Under the pieces are notes generated by a model, which had not been told where the DNA came from, did no database searches, and was given only the letters and a program-made list of their open reading frames with translations. A stretch of DNA of 64,000 nt from Lingula anatina. Lineage: Eukaryota > Brachiopoda > Lingulata > Lingulida > Lingulidae. Below are positions 35,527 to 46,634 of the stretch, one piece after another. The translations under genes and the position numbers were made by a program. The stretch lies in NCBI RefSeq assembly GCF_001039355.2, contig NW_019775547.1:777637-841636 (forward strand), written 5' to 3'. Within the stretch, counting starts at the first letter, position 1. Each line of letters opens with the position of its first letter.

Positions 35527-38500
35527 GGGCCTGATACCATTATCAGATGGTTGCAAGTAGTTTCACCATAATGAACATTGTGCTGGTATAAACTGGAAAA
35601 AAATTCATATCTGTATATGATAAATATATTGATAAATTTATAGATACGTGACATTTTAAATAATTTTTCATATAGTTTTGCTGTTTGTGTCATTTTACTT
35701 GTTTAAGTCTGAAAATTTTTATAGATTTTAGACTCTGATTAAAATAAATATGTGTATTTTTCTGTTTTGTCATTTTGATACAATCCTGAAAAGAATGCAT
35801 ACTTTTATTTGTATTCATTTGAACAATAATTAAAAGTAAGGTTTATAGATAGCAATTTTTGTCATCTCCTTATTCAAAAATTGATTTAATAAAACATGCA
35901 GTTATCAATCAATTTGACCTTATTTTAGGAAACCAGTTGGAAGAGATATTGTTATATTGGTGCATTTGGATGATCCATCACTTATTCAGACTGTGAAAAA
36001 AATTCATATTCCAAAAGGCTCATCTAAACCAGTCTTGATTCCACTGTATGCTGGATACCATGCTGGTCATTGTACATTGTCATTCAAAACCGCAGTGTCA
36101 TCTGAGGTAACACTGAAGGGACTTCCTAGTCAGCGTGTACAAATCAGAGTAGTTCACAACCTTTTATTGGGATACCTCAGTGTGGCTGTGGGCTGGTTCT
36201 GTTTTTTTATGTGGACAGTCTCATTTTATCCACAAGTCTATACCAACTGGAAACTGAAGAGTACGGCAGGGTTGAGTTATGACTTTACAGTGTTGAATTG
36301 CACAGGTCATTTTTCTTATGCTATTTTCAATGCAGCCATGTACTTCGGTGATACAGTGCAGGTATGTGAAGAGGTTGCAGGAAAAAGAGACACAATAAGC
36401 ATTACTATGATTAGACCTTTATATTGCAAAAAAGTTGAAAATCTCCTGGATATTTCAACATTTTCCCATAATCCCCAAGCTACAAAATTATTCAAAACTG
36501 TTGATAAAATTACAATCCATTTGTAAACTCATTTTTGAGTTTCTAAATTTCTAATTTCTTAATTAAAGAGATTGAGACTGATGAATTTCTATGAGATGGT
36601 AAAATTTAGAATTATGCATCTGTATAGCCAATATTTTGCTGTGATGATGTAGTTAAGCCTTGCCCTTTAAAAAGAACTCTAATCATTGATATGTAAAGAG
36701 CAAATTTTTTGTAACATCATAAAATTCAGAAGAAGGTTATATTTTTTCCTTTCAGCATGAATACCTTCTTTTGCATCCTAAAGGAGATATACCTGTGAAA
36801 GTGAATGATGTGCTCTATTCTACTCATGCTGTGATCATAATGATCATTTTCATCATACAATTTCATATTTATGACAGGGGAGGACAAAAACTCTCATGGA
36901 AAACATTACTTTTACAAGGTAAATTCTTTATTTTATAAACTGATACAAAGTTATGAATTCATTGGATAGAATTATAAGAATAAGCTTCTAGATTTTTAAA
37001 GATGCAATCAATCTGTATTTTTTAAGTAATTTATAGGGGTTTATCCCCAATGAAACTGTCATTCTACAAAGATTGATCAAACTCCCCAGGGACTCTCACT
37101 GAATACAATCTGATTAACAGATTAACACACCTCTTGTTTCCAACATACTTGCGTAATCACCAGCTTTTCTGTATTCTCAATGTCAGAGTGAATGAATGTG
37201 TCAATCAGTTCAACTGATTGCGTTCACCAAGAGTCTGCAGAGTTGGAACAATCTATGTGGAACAATAGTTTCATTGGGAATGAGCCCTAAGATGGTAAAA
37301 GAAGATGGTGAGTAATCATCAGTGAGTTTTGATCAATCTTGGACCTAAAGTAAGTTGAGAAGATCTCTAGGATAATATGTAGTACATTCTTTTGAAATTG
37401 CTATTTATTCATTTATTTATTCTTTTGAACATTTGTATTTATAGACATAGTGTGTCTATAAATATATCCATCATATGTAATATTGCATTAAAATAACAAA
37501 AACCCTGTTTTGTACACTGTCACTGGCAATACCATGAAGGGAAAACCCATGTTATTTATCCTCAAACTAACAAGAATGATTCTTAGGTATGAAATATAGT
37601 TCAAGCTCGAAAACCCACCTGAATGGATTTTTTAACTGTAAGTTATGCGGTTTTTGTGAATTCAAGCCACTCCAGGCCATCCATGATACAGGGTAGCAGC
37701 TCCCATGTCTTGGGTCCCGTTCCCATATTAAACACCATCAGTCTAATTAGATTGATCCAGCTCTGCAGGGACTCTTACTGAGTGCAATAACCTTTACTGA
37801 CATGCCTCCTCTTGTTTCTAAGGGCCTATTCCCAGAGCTTTTAGATCGATCTATCCCCGCGGGGAGTCTCACTAGATTACTGTCAGATAATCCGGCTTAG
37901 ATGTCCGTCCTGCCTGCTACAAGCTGTAAGGAGGTAATTAACTTTTGTGCCCACTCGGCTGACAGCTATTTAGCGTGAACCCCCAGGGAGTTAGGTTGAT
38001 CTAAAGTAGATCGATCTAATCGCTGGGAATGGGGTCTAAGGCACTAGTATAATCACTAGCCTTTCTGTATTTTACTTAACACCAGGAGGGGGTGTGTCAT
38101 TTAATTAATACCAAGTTAAACTGATCGCACTCAGCAATAGTCCCCACAGAGACATATTGATCTACAGACTTAAACCAACAGTGTCATTGGAAAAGGGGTC
38201 TTAGATTATGGTTAACAAGACATGAGAGACCTTTTGTGCCACTGAATATTTACCAGAAAAAAAAGATGTACTTTGTTTAATCCTGCACTTTGTCACTTTG
38301 AGTAAAATTGCTTTAAATCAAAATGTAACGTTTTCAAACACTGCTTCCTATGCAAATACCTTTATGAAAGCATTGCAAGTTTTGTTGAACTGTTAGGAAA
38401 TGATAAAATTGAGGGAATTGGGATCTTCCTTTTTCAGAAGGTCAGTTTGTTGTCACTTGGAGGATCTTTGATCTCACGCACACTGTTTATTCATTATTAT

Positions 38501-40168
38501 TTGTGGTGACTATATTGAAGGTATCTGCGGTTTTTTGTATGATTCCAACTCAGATGTTCTTGCACTTTCTCTTAAATGACCAGGTTATGCCAAGAAAAAG
38601 TCATCCTATGATATTTCCAATCTAAAACAGGTGCATATACAGCGTGCTGATAGTAATAAGTTATTTCTTTTCCAGGTGGCATGATGCTATGGATTGCCTT
38701 TGGATTCTTACAAAGCTTTCTTGGAGGCATTCCTTGGTTACAGTTCTTTTACTTGTTGTCCTATATCAAAATTTTAGTCACTGTTGTGAAATATGCACCT
38801 CAGGTACGTAAAAGGGGAATACCATTTCTGACAGTAAATTTCTGACACGGTCAAAAATTAGAAGGTATTGCCAAGTGTAAACTTGAAAAATTCAGAATAT
38901 TGTTAGCGAGCAATTTCAAAGGGATGGGAGTGGGGGTCTGAGAAGTTAACCTTTTTAGTACCATAGAACCTAGATCAAAATTTGATTCAGAGTGGACATT
39001 TTCCTGGCCAAGAGGTCTTTTCATTCAAACCCAATGAACCTGTATTGTCTGCTCCCGTGAACAATTGCCAATTCAAACTTTTCATTAAAACAGTGCAATA
39101 AATGTTGAAAATGATGCGAGAAGATTTACTGGACCAATTTGACCCCAATTATTAATTTAACAGTAAATTTGGACAGTATCACTTCATAAGTGAAAGATTT
39201 ACCACAAAAAGGACTGTTTGAATTATTGGACAAACTTCACATTACCAAGGTTGCAATTAAGTTTGAAGTTTTAGTACACATTTCCGTGCATTAAAAAAAA
39301 TACATAAATTCTTTTCAGTTTGTCATTTTCAATATAAACATGAAAAGATAGAGATAAAAAATTACTTTACTGTTTTTAGGTATACCTGAACTATAAACGG
39401 AAAAGTACAAAAGGTTTCAATGTAACAGCAGTCATTATGGACTTCGCTGGCAGTGCAGCTAATAATTCACAGATGTTTATAGATGCTTTTGATAATGGTG
39501 AGCAAGATTTCATTTCTAAAATCTGTCATTTAAGAGAATCTTTTGTGAGTATATTGTTCTTAAAGATGCCCAGCATAAGATTTCCTCACTAAAAACTCAT
39601 GCTTTCCTGATGTAAATGGGGTTTTCCTCTGACTAACCCATCTTTAAACCCCCTTTCCTGACACCCACCATATCTATGTAACAATCTTGGAAAATAAAAA
39701 GCCCTTCAAACTCCACCATCCCTTCATGCAGTGATTGCCCGGTTGTATGCAGTCCTAAAAATGGGTCAAAATAATTAATAGGTGTTGGTTTGCCAGGAGA
39801 TGATTTATTAGAATATTTTTGACCCCATTAATTCATGGCATTCATCTGTTAAGAAATTATCAAAAAGTATTAGTTATTCTTTCATAGTTCATAAGAATTT
39901 TTTTTTAAAGTAAAAACCTGTGTTTAAAATCTTAGGCTTGGTCCCCTAAATGCATATGAATGTATATAGTAGTTTGTCATACAGTTTTACTGTGTTGTTT
40001 GTAAATTATCGTGAATTATTAGTGTATTAAAGATCTAATTTTTATCTTTCAGATGACTTAAGTGAGGTGTTTGGAAATCCAGGAAAACTACTACTTGGAT
40101 TGATATCGATGGCTTACAATTTGATATTCATGGGGCAGCATTTCTGCTTATATAGAGCAAATTCATAG
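33740..40168 (+). CDS. CTNS: Cystinosin, lysosomal cystine/H+ symporter
   Basis: Seven exons: 33740-33932, 35088-35163, 35929-36361, 36756-36918, 38676-38803, 39380-39497 and 40053-40168, in perfect phase, 408 residues (human 367). Cystinosin exports cystine from lysosomes coupled to protons. The N-terminus has a ~28-residue polar leader, then a hydrophobic segment VCFFCGLAFCAVVVALLY (signal-anchor-like), then a luminal domain and seven helices. The two PQ loops are clear: SFYPQVYTNWKLKST and KYAPQVYLNYKRKST. The acidic residue of the second PQ-loop helix is kept in IMDFAGS. The chain ends QHFCLYRANS and lacks the GYDQL lysosomal signal of human cystinosin. The luminal domain has no NxS/T sequon, whereas the human one is heavily glycosylated. 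Exon 1 and the promoter are also present upstream as a second copy. Confidence 0.95.
34629..34637. promoter_or_regulatory. CLEAR-like E-box in CTNS intron 1
   Basis: TCACGTGAC matches nine of ten bases of the TFEB/TFE3 CLEAR motif found at lysosomal genes. An identical site is in the other copy at 33240-33248. It lies ~0.9 kb downstream of the CTNS start codon, within intron 1. Function is inferred only from the motif and the host gene. Confidence 0.4.
35458..35520. repeat. (TG)n microsatellite
   Basis: About 30 TG units in CTNS intron 2. Apparent poly-His or Thr-His frames over it are artefacts. Confidence 0.97.
37035..37290. repeat. MITE-like element, family A, in CTNS intron 4
   Basis: Ends near CCCCAATGAAACTGTCATTC and AACAATAGTTTCATTGGGAATGAGCCC form inverted repeats. 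Inside are GGGACTCTCACTGAATACAATC and TTGTTTCCAACATACTTGCG, shared with 21326-21553 and 37716-38203. No coding capacity. Confidence 0.8.
37716..38203. repeat. MITE-like element, family A, split by a nested insertion
   Basis: Left part 37716-37822 and right part 38041-38203 align with the continuous element at 37035-37290 once the insert 37823-38034 is removed. For example CTCTTGTTTCTAAG joins GCACTAGTATAATCACTAGCC to match CTCTTGTTTCCAACATACTTGCGTAATCACCAG. Confidence 0.8.
37823..38034. repeat. MITE-like element, family B, nested in a family A copy
   Basis: 212 bp with inverted ends: GGCCTATTCCCAGAG then TTAGATCGATCTA at the left; TAGATCGATCTAATCGCTGGGAATGGGG at the right. It is flanked on both sides by TCTAAG, a probable target-site duplication. 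A diverged relative is at 983-1243. Confidence 0.8.
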
Positions 40169-42580
40169 TACATTTATAAACATAGTAGAGGGAAAAACTA
40201 GAGATTTGGTCATGATATCCAGGGATAGGGAAAGGGAACAGCTCGACATGTTATTTATGGTAACAGAGTCAGTGTCATCATTCCATGTTTTCATGCTTGT
40301 GATATTAAATTAACAGTGTATTTATAGGTGAAATATTATTTCTAATAATATTGATAAGATTTAAAATTTGAACCCATAAACAACTAAAGAATTATTGTTA
40401 TTATAATTATTATAATTATAATTATTATTATAAGTAAAAATAGTTTAAAGCTTTTGCTGAAAAAGAGAACAAGGTTATATCTTAAACTTATGCATTCTTG
40501 CAGTTGCAATTATTTTGATGTAATCTTTATTTAAAAAAAAAAAAAACTTTGCAAGTATATTTGTCTGCTAGTTTTTTGTAGTCAATTTTTTGTCTGGCGT
40601 TAAAGCCACAATTTTTGAGATTTTTGTTTCATATTTTTCTTTGTAGATAGATGATGGACCCAGGATGAATTTATTTTACTTTCATAAGGATTAGATTATG
40701 ATTGGCAATATATTAGAATTTAATACTCTCATTTAATAAGACAGACATCTGCAAAGAGAGAGTACATGAATAAATGAAGTGTTAGACACAGTAAAATTGA
40801 TTATGCTGTCACAAGGCCCATTAGTGATCTGTTGCTGTAACATAGGAATGTTTTTATGATCACTATACCACTGTTGTAATTTGAAATAATGAATGGATGC
40901 TAACATAATTTGTTTACAGTACTTTAACAACCATTATCCCTTTTTTTAAGCTGGATTCAGAAATAACTGTCATGTAAAATGCTCAGATTTCCAGTACTCT
41001 CTTTTTCTTTTGTTTTCACACAAGAAGTCAAACTTCAGGCCTACCCACTACCAGACTCGGCACCGAATGATCCTGAATTCACCGGTAGATCAGACCACAC
41101 TACCCGTTTTCAAGGTGTGTGTCAGATCGCTTACACAGTATCATACCCTGAACAAATTTTGAGTGGTGATGCAATGCTTTTCAACCCTGCTGAGAATCGT
41201 CACTATCACATCCTGTACTAGGCAAGAGTGGTGTTGCATCTGATACTGTGTAATGTGATCTGACACACACCTTGAAAACGGGTAGTGTGGTCTGATCTAC
41301 AGGTGAATTCAGGATCATTTGGTGCAGAGTCTGGTAGTTGGGTAGGCCTGAACTTCTGGTGGTCAAGTTAATATTTGATAGATCTTTTATATTATTTAAA
41401 GATTTTTAAATAATAACTTTGGAAAGGATTATTCTGGCTGGCTGTAAAAATGAATTTCTTAATAACACATGACATTTGCTATAATATCTATCTTATTATA
41501 GACAGTTCTCTGAATCTCACTTTAAAAGTAGAAAAACAATTTTAACATGGCCAATTTAATAATCTTCTGATATCACAGGGGTCTGTAGTATAGCCTGTTA
41601 TAAAAGTGAAAAAGTTTGGTCAGAGAGCAGCCTGGCCATAGGAACTTGCGCAATTCATTTTAACTATTGTCCTAATATAATGTCTTTGAAAAAATTGTAT
41701 TATTACTCTTTCCAATATATAAATGAATTTAATGTTAATTATAGCTGATAGATTTCCTTCAAATTAATAAATACATATAAATAGCTGAAAAAAGATTGTG
41801 TGTACTGGGTCACAGTTGTTAAATTGTACCCCCCAGTATATTAACCATGGCCCATAGGACTAAGGTATCTAGGGCTGTCTATTATGTCTTGAAGTAAGAA
41901 TGTATTCTTGCTTGCAGTTACATTCATATTTGTTATATCTTCTGTGTTATAGTTTGCAAGATCTTGCTCTATTGAGCAAATTTATTTAGATAATTTTAAC
42001 TATTTGGAAAAGACCATGAAAAAATGTATCTGGGAGCAGTGTCAGGACATAATTGTATATTTTGTAATTGCTATAAACCCAACAATGTGTATAAAAGTGA
42101 GATTATAATAATTATTATTAATAGGAGACACTGTCATGTTATTGATGGCAACAAGGTCCATTAGTTTCACCATTCCATGTTTGGTGCTTATGATATTTTT
42201 ATGCTTATTTATGCTTATTTTAAGGTGCAATTATCGATAAAATATTATTACTAAGAATATTAGGAAGTTTTTCAATTTGTTCTATGGACAAATTATATAT
42301 GTTTTGTAATATTTAAAAAAATATGCAATTTATTTTTAACCTTTATAGGTAGTTACCTCACACTTTTTACCTACAATTTTCCGGGGGGGGGGATAAAGTA
42401 TTTTTTCTACACACAAATCATTGCTCAACCCATCCTGACACTTTGATTTGATGCTTTATTCCATTTTTAATTTAAGAACTAATATGGTTGGGCAAGTATT
42501 ATACTTGTTATATAATAAGTCAAGCATGGCTTGTCTACTAAGTTCAGAGCCTCTAAATCTTTTAATTATTTGCTTTGGCC

Positions 42581-42612
<32 letters not shown>

Positions 42613-42613
42613 T
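40169..42613. other. CTNS 3' flank and intergenic sequence
   Basis: AT-rich spacer between CTNS and the next contig gap. Apart from the inverted repeat at 41023-41360 and poly-A/poly-T tracts, nothing gene-like is seen. ATTAAA and AATAAA words near 40300 and 40760 could end CTNS transcripts. Confidence 0.5.
41023..41360. repeat. Inverted repeat able to form a ~115-bp hairpin
   Basis: The arm 41023-41143 is about 90-95% complementary to 41241-41360, with a ~97-base loop. Shared words include TCAGGCCTACCC, ATGATCCTGAATTCACC and GATCAGACCACACTACCCG. It is 0.85 kb downstream of the CTNS stop codon. It could be a small foldback transposon or an inverted duplication; if transcribed it would give a long hairpin RNA. 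Confidence 0.85.
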
Positions 42614-42768
42614 NNNNNNNNNNNNNNNNNNNNNNNNNNNNNNNNNNNNNNNNNNNNNNNNNNNNNNNNNNNNNNNNNNNNNNNNNNNNNNNNNNNNNNN
42701 NNNNNNNNNNNNNNNNNNNNNNNNNNNNNNNNNNNNNNNNNNNNNNNNNNNNNNNNNNNNNNNNNNNN
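42614..42768. other. Assembly gap (N run) between poly-T tracts
   Basis: 155 unknown bases flanked by T homopolymers on both sides. No gene is interrupted as far as can be seen. Confidence 0.98.
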
Positions 42769-44797
42769 TTTTTTTTTTTTTTTTTTTACAAAATCTTTTT
42801 TTAAATGTTTGAAGTTCAAATTTTTAAACATATATCAAGTAGCAATTGGAAAAGGGTAAAGGTATGAGTAAACATAAGTTCCATGTGACCTCTGTCTAGA
42901 AAACTATGCAAGTATAAATATGAAAATACCTCTGAATAAATACTAAATTGTGTGGAAGCATTGACAAGAACAAAAATGTTAAAGACAGTGATGTATTGTA
43001 CATGCATAATATGCCTTTTTTTTGTTGTTGTTGTTGTTAATAAAATTTTGAAATGAGATTTCTCTTTTTTTCCTTTCTTTCCTGTGCTAGCATTAATGAG
43101 TTTGCCTACAGAAAAGCAAGCAAATTTTATCTAAGTCCTGCTTATATTGATGCAATGTTTATTTATGATTACATTTTTAGCTACTTCTAGTACTTTGAAA
43201 AAGATAATGCAAACGTATCAGTAAGGACATATTTGTATTTCTTGTAATTGATATAAACCCAACAATGTGTAGAAAATTCATTAATACGATAATGGAAACA
43301 CGACGGTTACAATGTCTTTACTTTCTTTTTATATTCGATATTTTTTTTAATTTTAGTTTGGTTACAATGTCTTTACTTTCTTTTTATATTCGATATTTTT
43401 TTTAATTTTAGTTTTGTAAGGCGCATGGCTGTTTTATGGAATGGCGCACGTAAGGATTTATTATAGAAGCGCGGATCCGAGTGCACTGAAATAATATATT
43501 GAAGTTTTAAAAGCTCGAAATCTGAATATACTAAGAATGACATGTTTAAAGTTTTCCTAATTTATGCAATTTAAGTCATCCTTTATCTCAGTTTCAACAA
43601 GTTACACGTAGATCGTTCAAACGGTATATATCCATATGGTCGACATATCGATTCTCTTGATGAATTTGTTTCTAAAATGAGCTGAGTGATTCATCACTTG
43701 CGAAAACCAAGCCATAATGCCCCATTGTAACGATAAATGAACCCAATGAAAGGTATTAGAGGACAAAATACGGTCGATAATATATTAATGTTTCATGACG
43801 GTAATCCATAATGAAGGTGCAATCCCGACGCTCTTTTAAAATTTTCCATTTCAATGTCGCTGTGTTTAGCGGTTAAGATTTTTCCGCAGTACTTATCCTA
43901 AGACAATATGAAAAATATCTGTTCTACCACTTTTAACTGATAAAGCCCTCCTGAGAAAAAGAGAGAAAAAGCAATTCTTAATAGAATTCGCGTGGATTAG
44001 CATTACATGTACACACGCAAAATAAAAAAAAAAGGAGGGGAAGGAGATAAAAGAAAATCCTTATTTAAATATAATTTAAAAAACTATGATATTAGTTGCG
44101 AATGCTGCTTAATTAAGCACGGGCGATGATAGCTGCATTTTCAACATTTCTCTTTCATTTTATATTATAAACGCTGCATACCATATTTTGACATGACAGC
44201 TGTGTAAAGTGATTGATTATAATTGTTTAAAACCAACCATGTTGGCTTTTACTTTCGAGGAGAGCAAAAGGGGGGGGGGATTAACATGATGATTTATATT
44301 ACAGCAAAGAATCTGCAGAGTAGAGTCGATCATTAATGCAGGGAAATAGGCCTAGACAGTAGACCTAAAAAGACGCGATAAGTCAAGGTATTTAATGATA
44401 TGCATTATCGACTAGATAATCAGGTACCGTGTATGTGCCTGCTTATACAAAGCTTCTGAGTCAACCAGCAAGACAAGCATTAATTAAATTGGAACAAAAC
44501 GGTTTGAGGCAAATAACGTACAGACAGCTGAAGCAAATGGGAATGGTTACGAAACATATACCAAGAACGTAGTATATAAAACAGGTAAAACCATGAGCTC
44601 AAACAGTCGATAAGTCACATGAGCTTGCAGCGCCTTAAGAAAATGTTTGGTCTCCTTTGGCAACAATATGGATAATATTGGAAACGGATTGGAGATCTAA
44701 TGGAATACATAGTCAGCACACTCTCCTGTTCCGCCCAAGCACAACTACGCCGGTTCCACGTAATTCGTCAAGATAGACAACTGGAGATTACACACAA

Positions 44798-44936
44798 ATG
44801 AAAGACTGGAAAGACGACTACGATCTATCGATGCACAGAAGAAATAACGTGTGGATGCACGACTGTCACGAGTCCTACAGAGATCATGACGACATTATAG
44901 GAAGGGCAATTGGAAGTGCTTCGGAATTCATTCCAG
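44798..44936 (+). CDS. CDC14: Alternative first coding exon of CDC14 (copy 1)
   Basis: An ORF with an in-frame upstream stop starts at ATG 44798 and ends in [16 protein letters not shown] followed by a donor (GGTATGCC). This parallels the canonical first exon at 50833, which ends [12 protein letters not shown]. Both end in the same phase (one nt of a Gly/Asp codon) and so can splice to the exon at 50996. It would give a 46-residue N-terminus instead of 16. Inferred from homology and phase; no transcript evidence. Confidence 0.65.
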
Positions 44937-45437
44937 GTATGCCCGACATCAGATTTACCTTGTGAATTACTTATGTGAGGTGTTGTATAAACGTGACAAA
45001 AAATCAGTACTTTGAAACAATTTGCATTTGTTGAAACCGTGTTGAAAGACACCTAAGATAAATATTTTATTTATCGGTTAAAAATCCTGAGATTGAAGAG
45101 ATCGATTATTTTATTTTTAATCGAGTATGATTATGGCAAAGAACAATCTTCAAAGCGCGGAAATATATAACATCAATACAATACGCTACAACACAGGCAA
45201 ACCCAAGATTTTGCTGTAAATTGATTTGGGGGTAAATTAATTTTTCTTCACTTAATATAGAACAGCAATATAGAACGGTCTACGGGAAAAGTTTTACTAT
45301 AATATGTAGGGCACAGATATTGGTTATGCCATAGCTACTTCTATGGTTATGCTTAGTTTCGTCGGAAGGGCTGAAGTTATTGTAGGGGATGCCTCCAAGT
45401 CTGACGGGAGGTATGATGGTGGGAGTGATGATGGTGG

Positions 45438-45439
<2 letters not shown>

Positions 45440-45500
<61 letters not shown>
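45440..45500. repeat. (TG)n microsatellite
   Basis: About 30 TG units followed by a G-rich run. The equivalent site in the duplicate (49157-49171) has only about 8 units. Confidence 0.97.
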
Positions 45501-45501
<1 letters not shown>

Positions 45502-46634
45502 AGGGGGGGGGGGGTGCTGGCATTGTCAAAGTGTGTTCATTCAACCTTGCTTCTTGCAACTTTTTTTTTAGACTTTTTAAGCCAAAATTGTTTATTCGGC
45601 TATTTATTCAGCTTCCCCTTCCATGATATCATTTACTTCCAGCAATGATGCATTTTGGTAATTTTGAATGAAGATTGTTACGTGGCCGTCCAATATTACA
45701 AATTCCGAAAATACACAGATGATTTCTGAAGCAATACGCGGTTCTATATGAGAAGCAGTGGACACGCACACATACACTAACAGAATGGTCACAATCGCAA
45801 TAGCTGTTGCGAAACAATCAATCACCGCTACCACAATGAAGAGAGTCGAGTATCGTTTTTGCAAAGAAGGCAGTGATTTCGTCTACTAAGATTCATTCCA
45901 GGAAATAATGCCAGACTTGCGGTATATGAGATACGTCGGTTAGTGATTCGTATAGGCGTTGTTGGTGACTTAGCCCTACTCTCCTCTCTCTTTTTTTTCT
46001 ACCACACATCAGTCATAGGTACAGGAAGCAGGTCGCTAGCCCCGTCGCTAACTTTTAGCCTCCCTCCCCCGGCCCCTTGATCTTACAATTTGGATGTTAA
46101 CGTTATTTGTGTTTTTAAATTCATATCATTTTATTTCAACATTAGGAAGCGTAGATCTATAGGTTTTAATCCCATACATATAAAAATATAAAAATTCACG
46201 AGTTTATCAATCAGTGCAAAGTAATGGTGAGCGGGTTTACATATTAATTATCCAGACATTAACGATATATGTACAAAAAATTGAATATTCGTTTCTCCTA
46301 AAACGCTGTAATAAATAATAATAATAATAATAATAAAACGTTTTGAATGATGCAATAACAAAAACCTACACATAATTCCAATTTCTCCCCAAAATGCCAA
46401 AAGTAAGTGTTCGCTCTGCTGAAATCAATCGAAAATTGGTTCGAAAATGTTTGATTGATGGTTGAAACAGTAATAAGCAGTTTTTAAATGCGTTAATTTT
46501 AATTTATAACTCCTTATATACACTCCTTTTTAATTAATCACAAAGATTTGCAATTACACCGTCTAGGCTTACATCCACGAATTTTTATTCAACAGAGCTA
46601 TGTGAACGAAGCGGGTACATCTGAAGGTCTCCTN

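Larger units (their letters stand above)
42826..46633. repeat. 3.8 kb duplicated segment, copy 1 (upstream of CDC14)
   Basis: Repeated at 46635-50265 with only scattered SNPs and indels; a lone N at 46634 separates the copies. The largest difference is the (TG)n tract, about 30 units at 45440-45500 against about 8 near 49157. Copy 1 also contains a 50-bp internal duplication (TTTGGTTACAATGTCTTTAC, near 43300-43410) that copy 2 lacks. Most likely two unmerged haplotypes. Confidence 0.9.

Noticed and set aside
36362-36526. CTNS ORF running past 36361 to a stop at 36526
   Set aside because: A good donor (CAGGTATGTG) follows codon CAG, and the next cystinosin exons continue in phase; the extension is intron read-through.
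40979-41221. 80-codon ORF downstream of CTNS
   Set aside because: It covers one arm of the inverted repeat and has a mirror ORF on the other strand; no family resemblance.
45389-45571. Poly-Cys-Val and poly-Thr-His ORFs over microsatellites (also 35362-35693)
   Set aside because: Translations of (TG)n/(AC)n tracts with no coding support.
45604-45864. 86-codon minus-strand ORF with a hydrophobic N-terminus, also at 49270-49530
   Set aside because: The two copies differ by about four amino-acid-changing and one silent substitution, a pattern expected of non-coding DNA. No homology was recognised and the copies are probably alleles.
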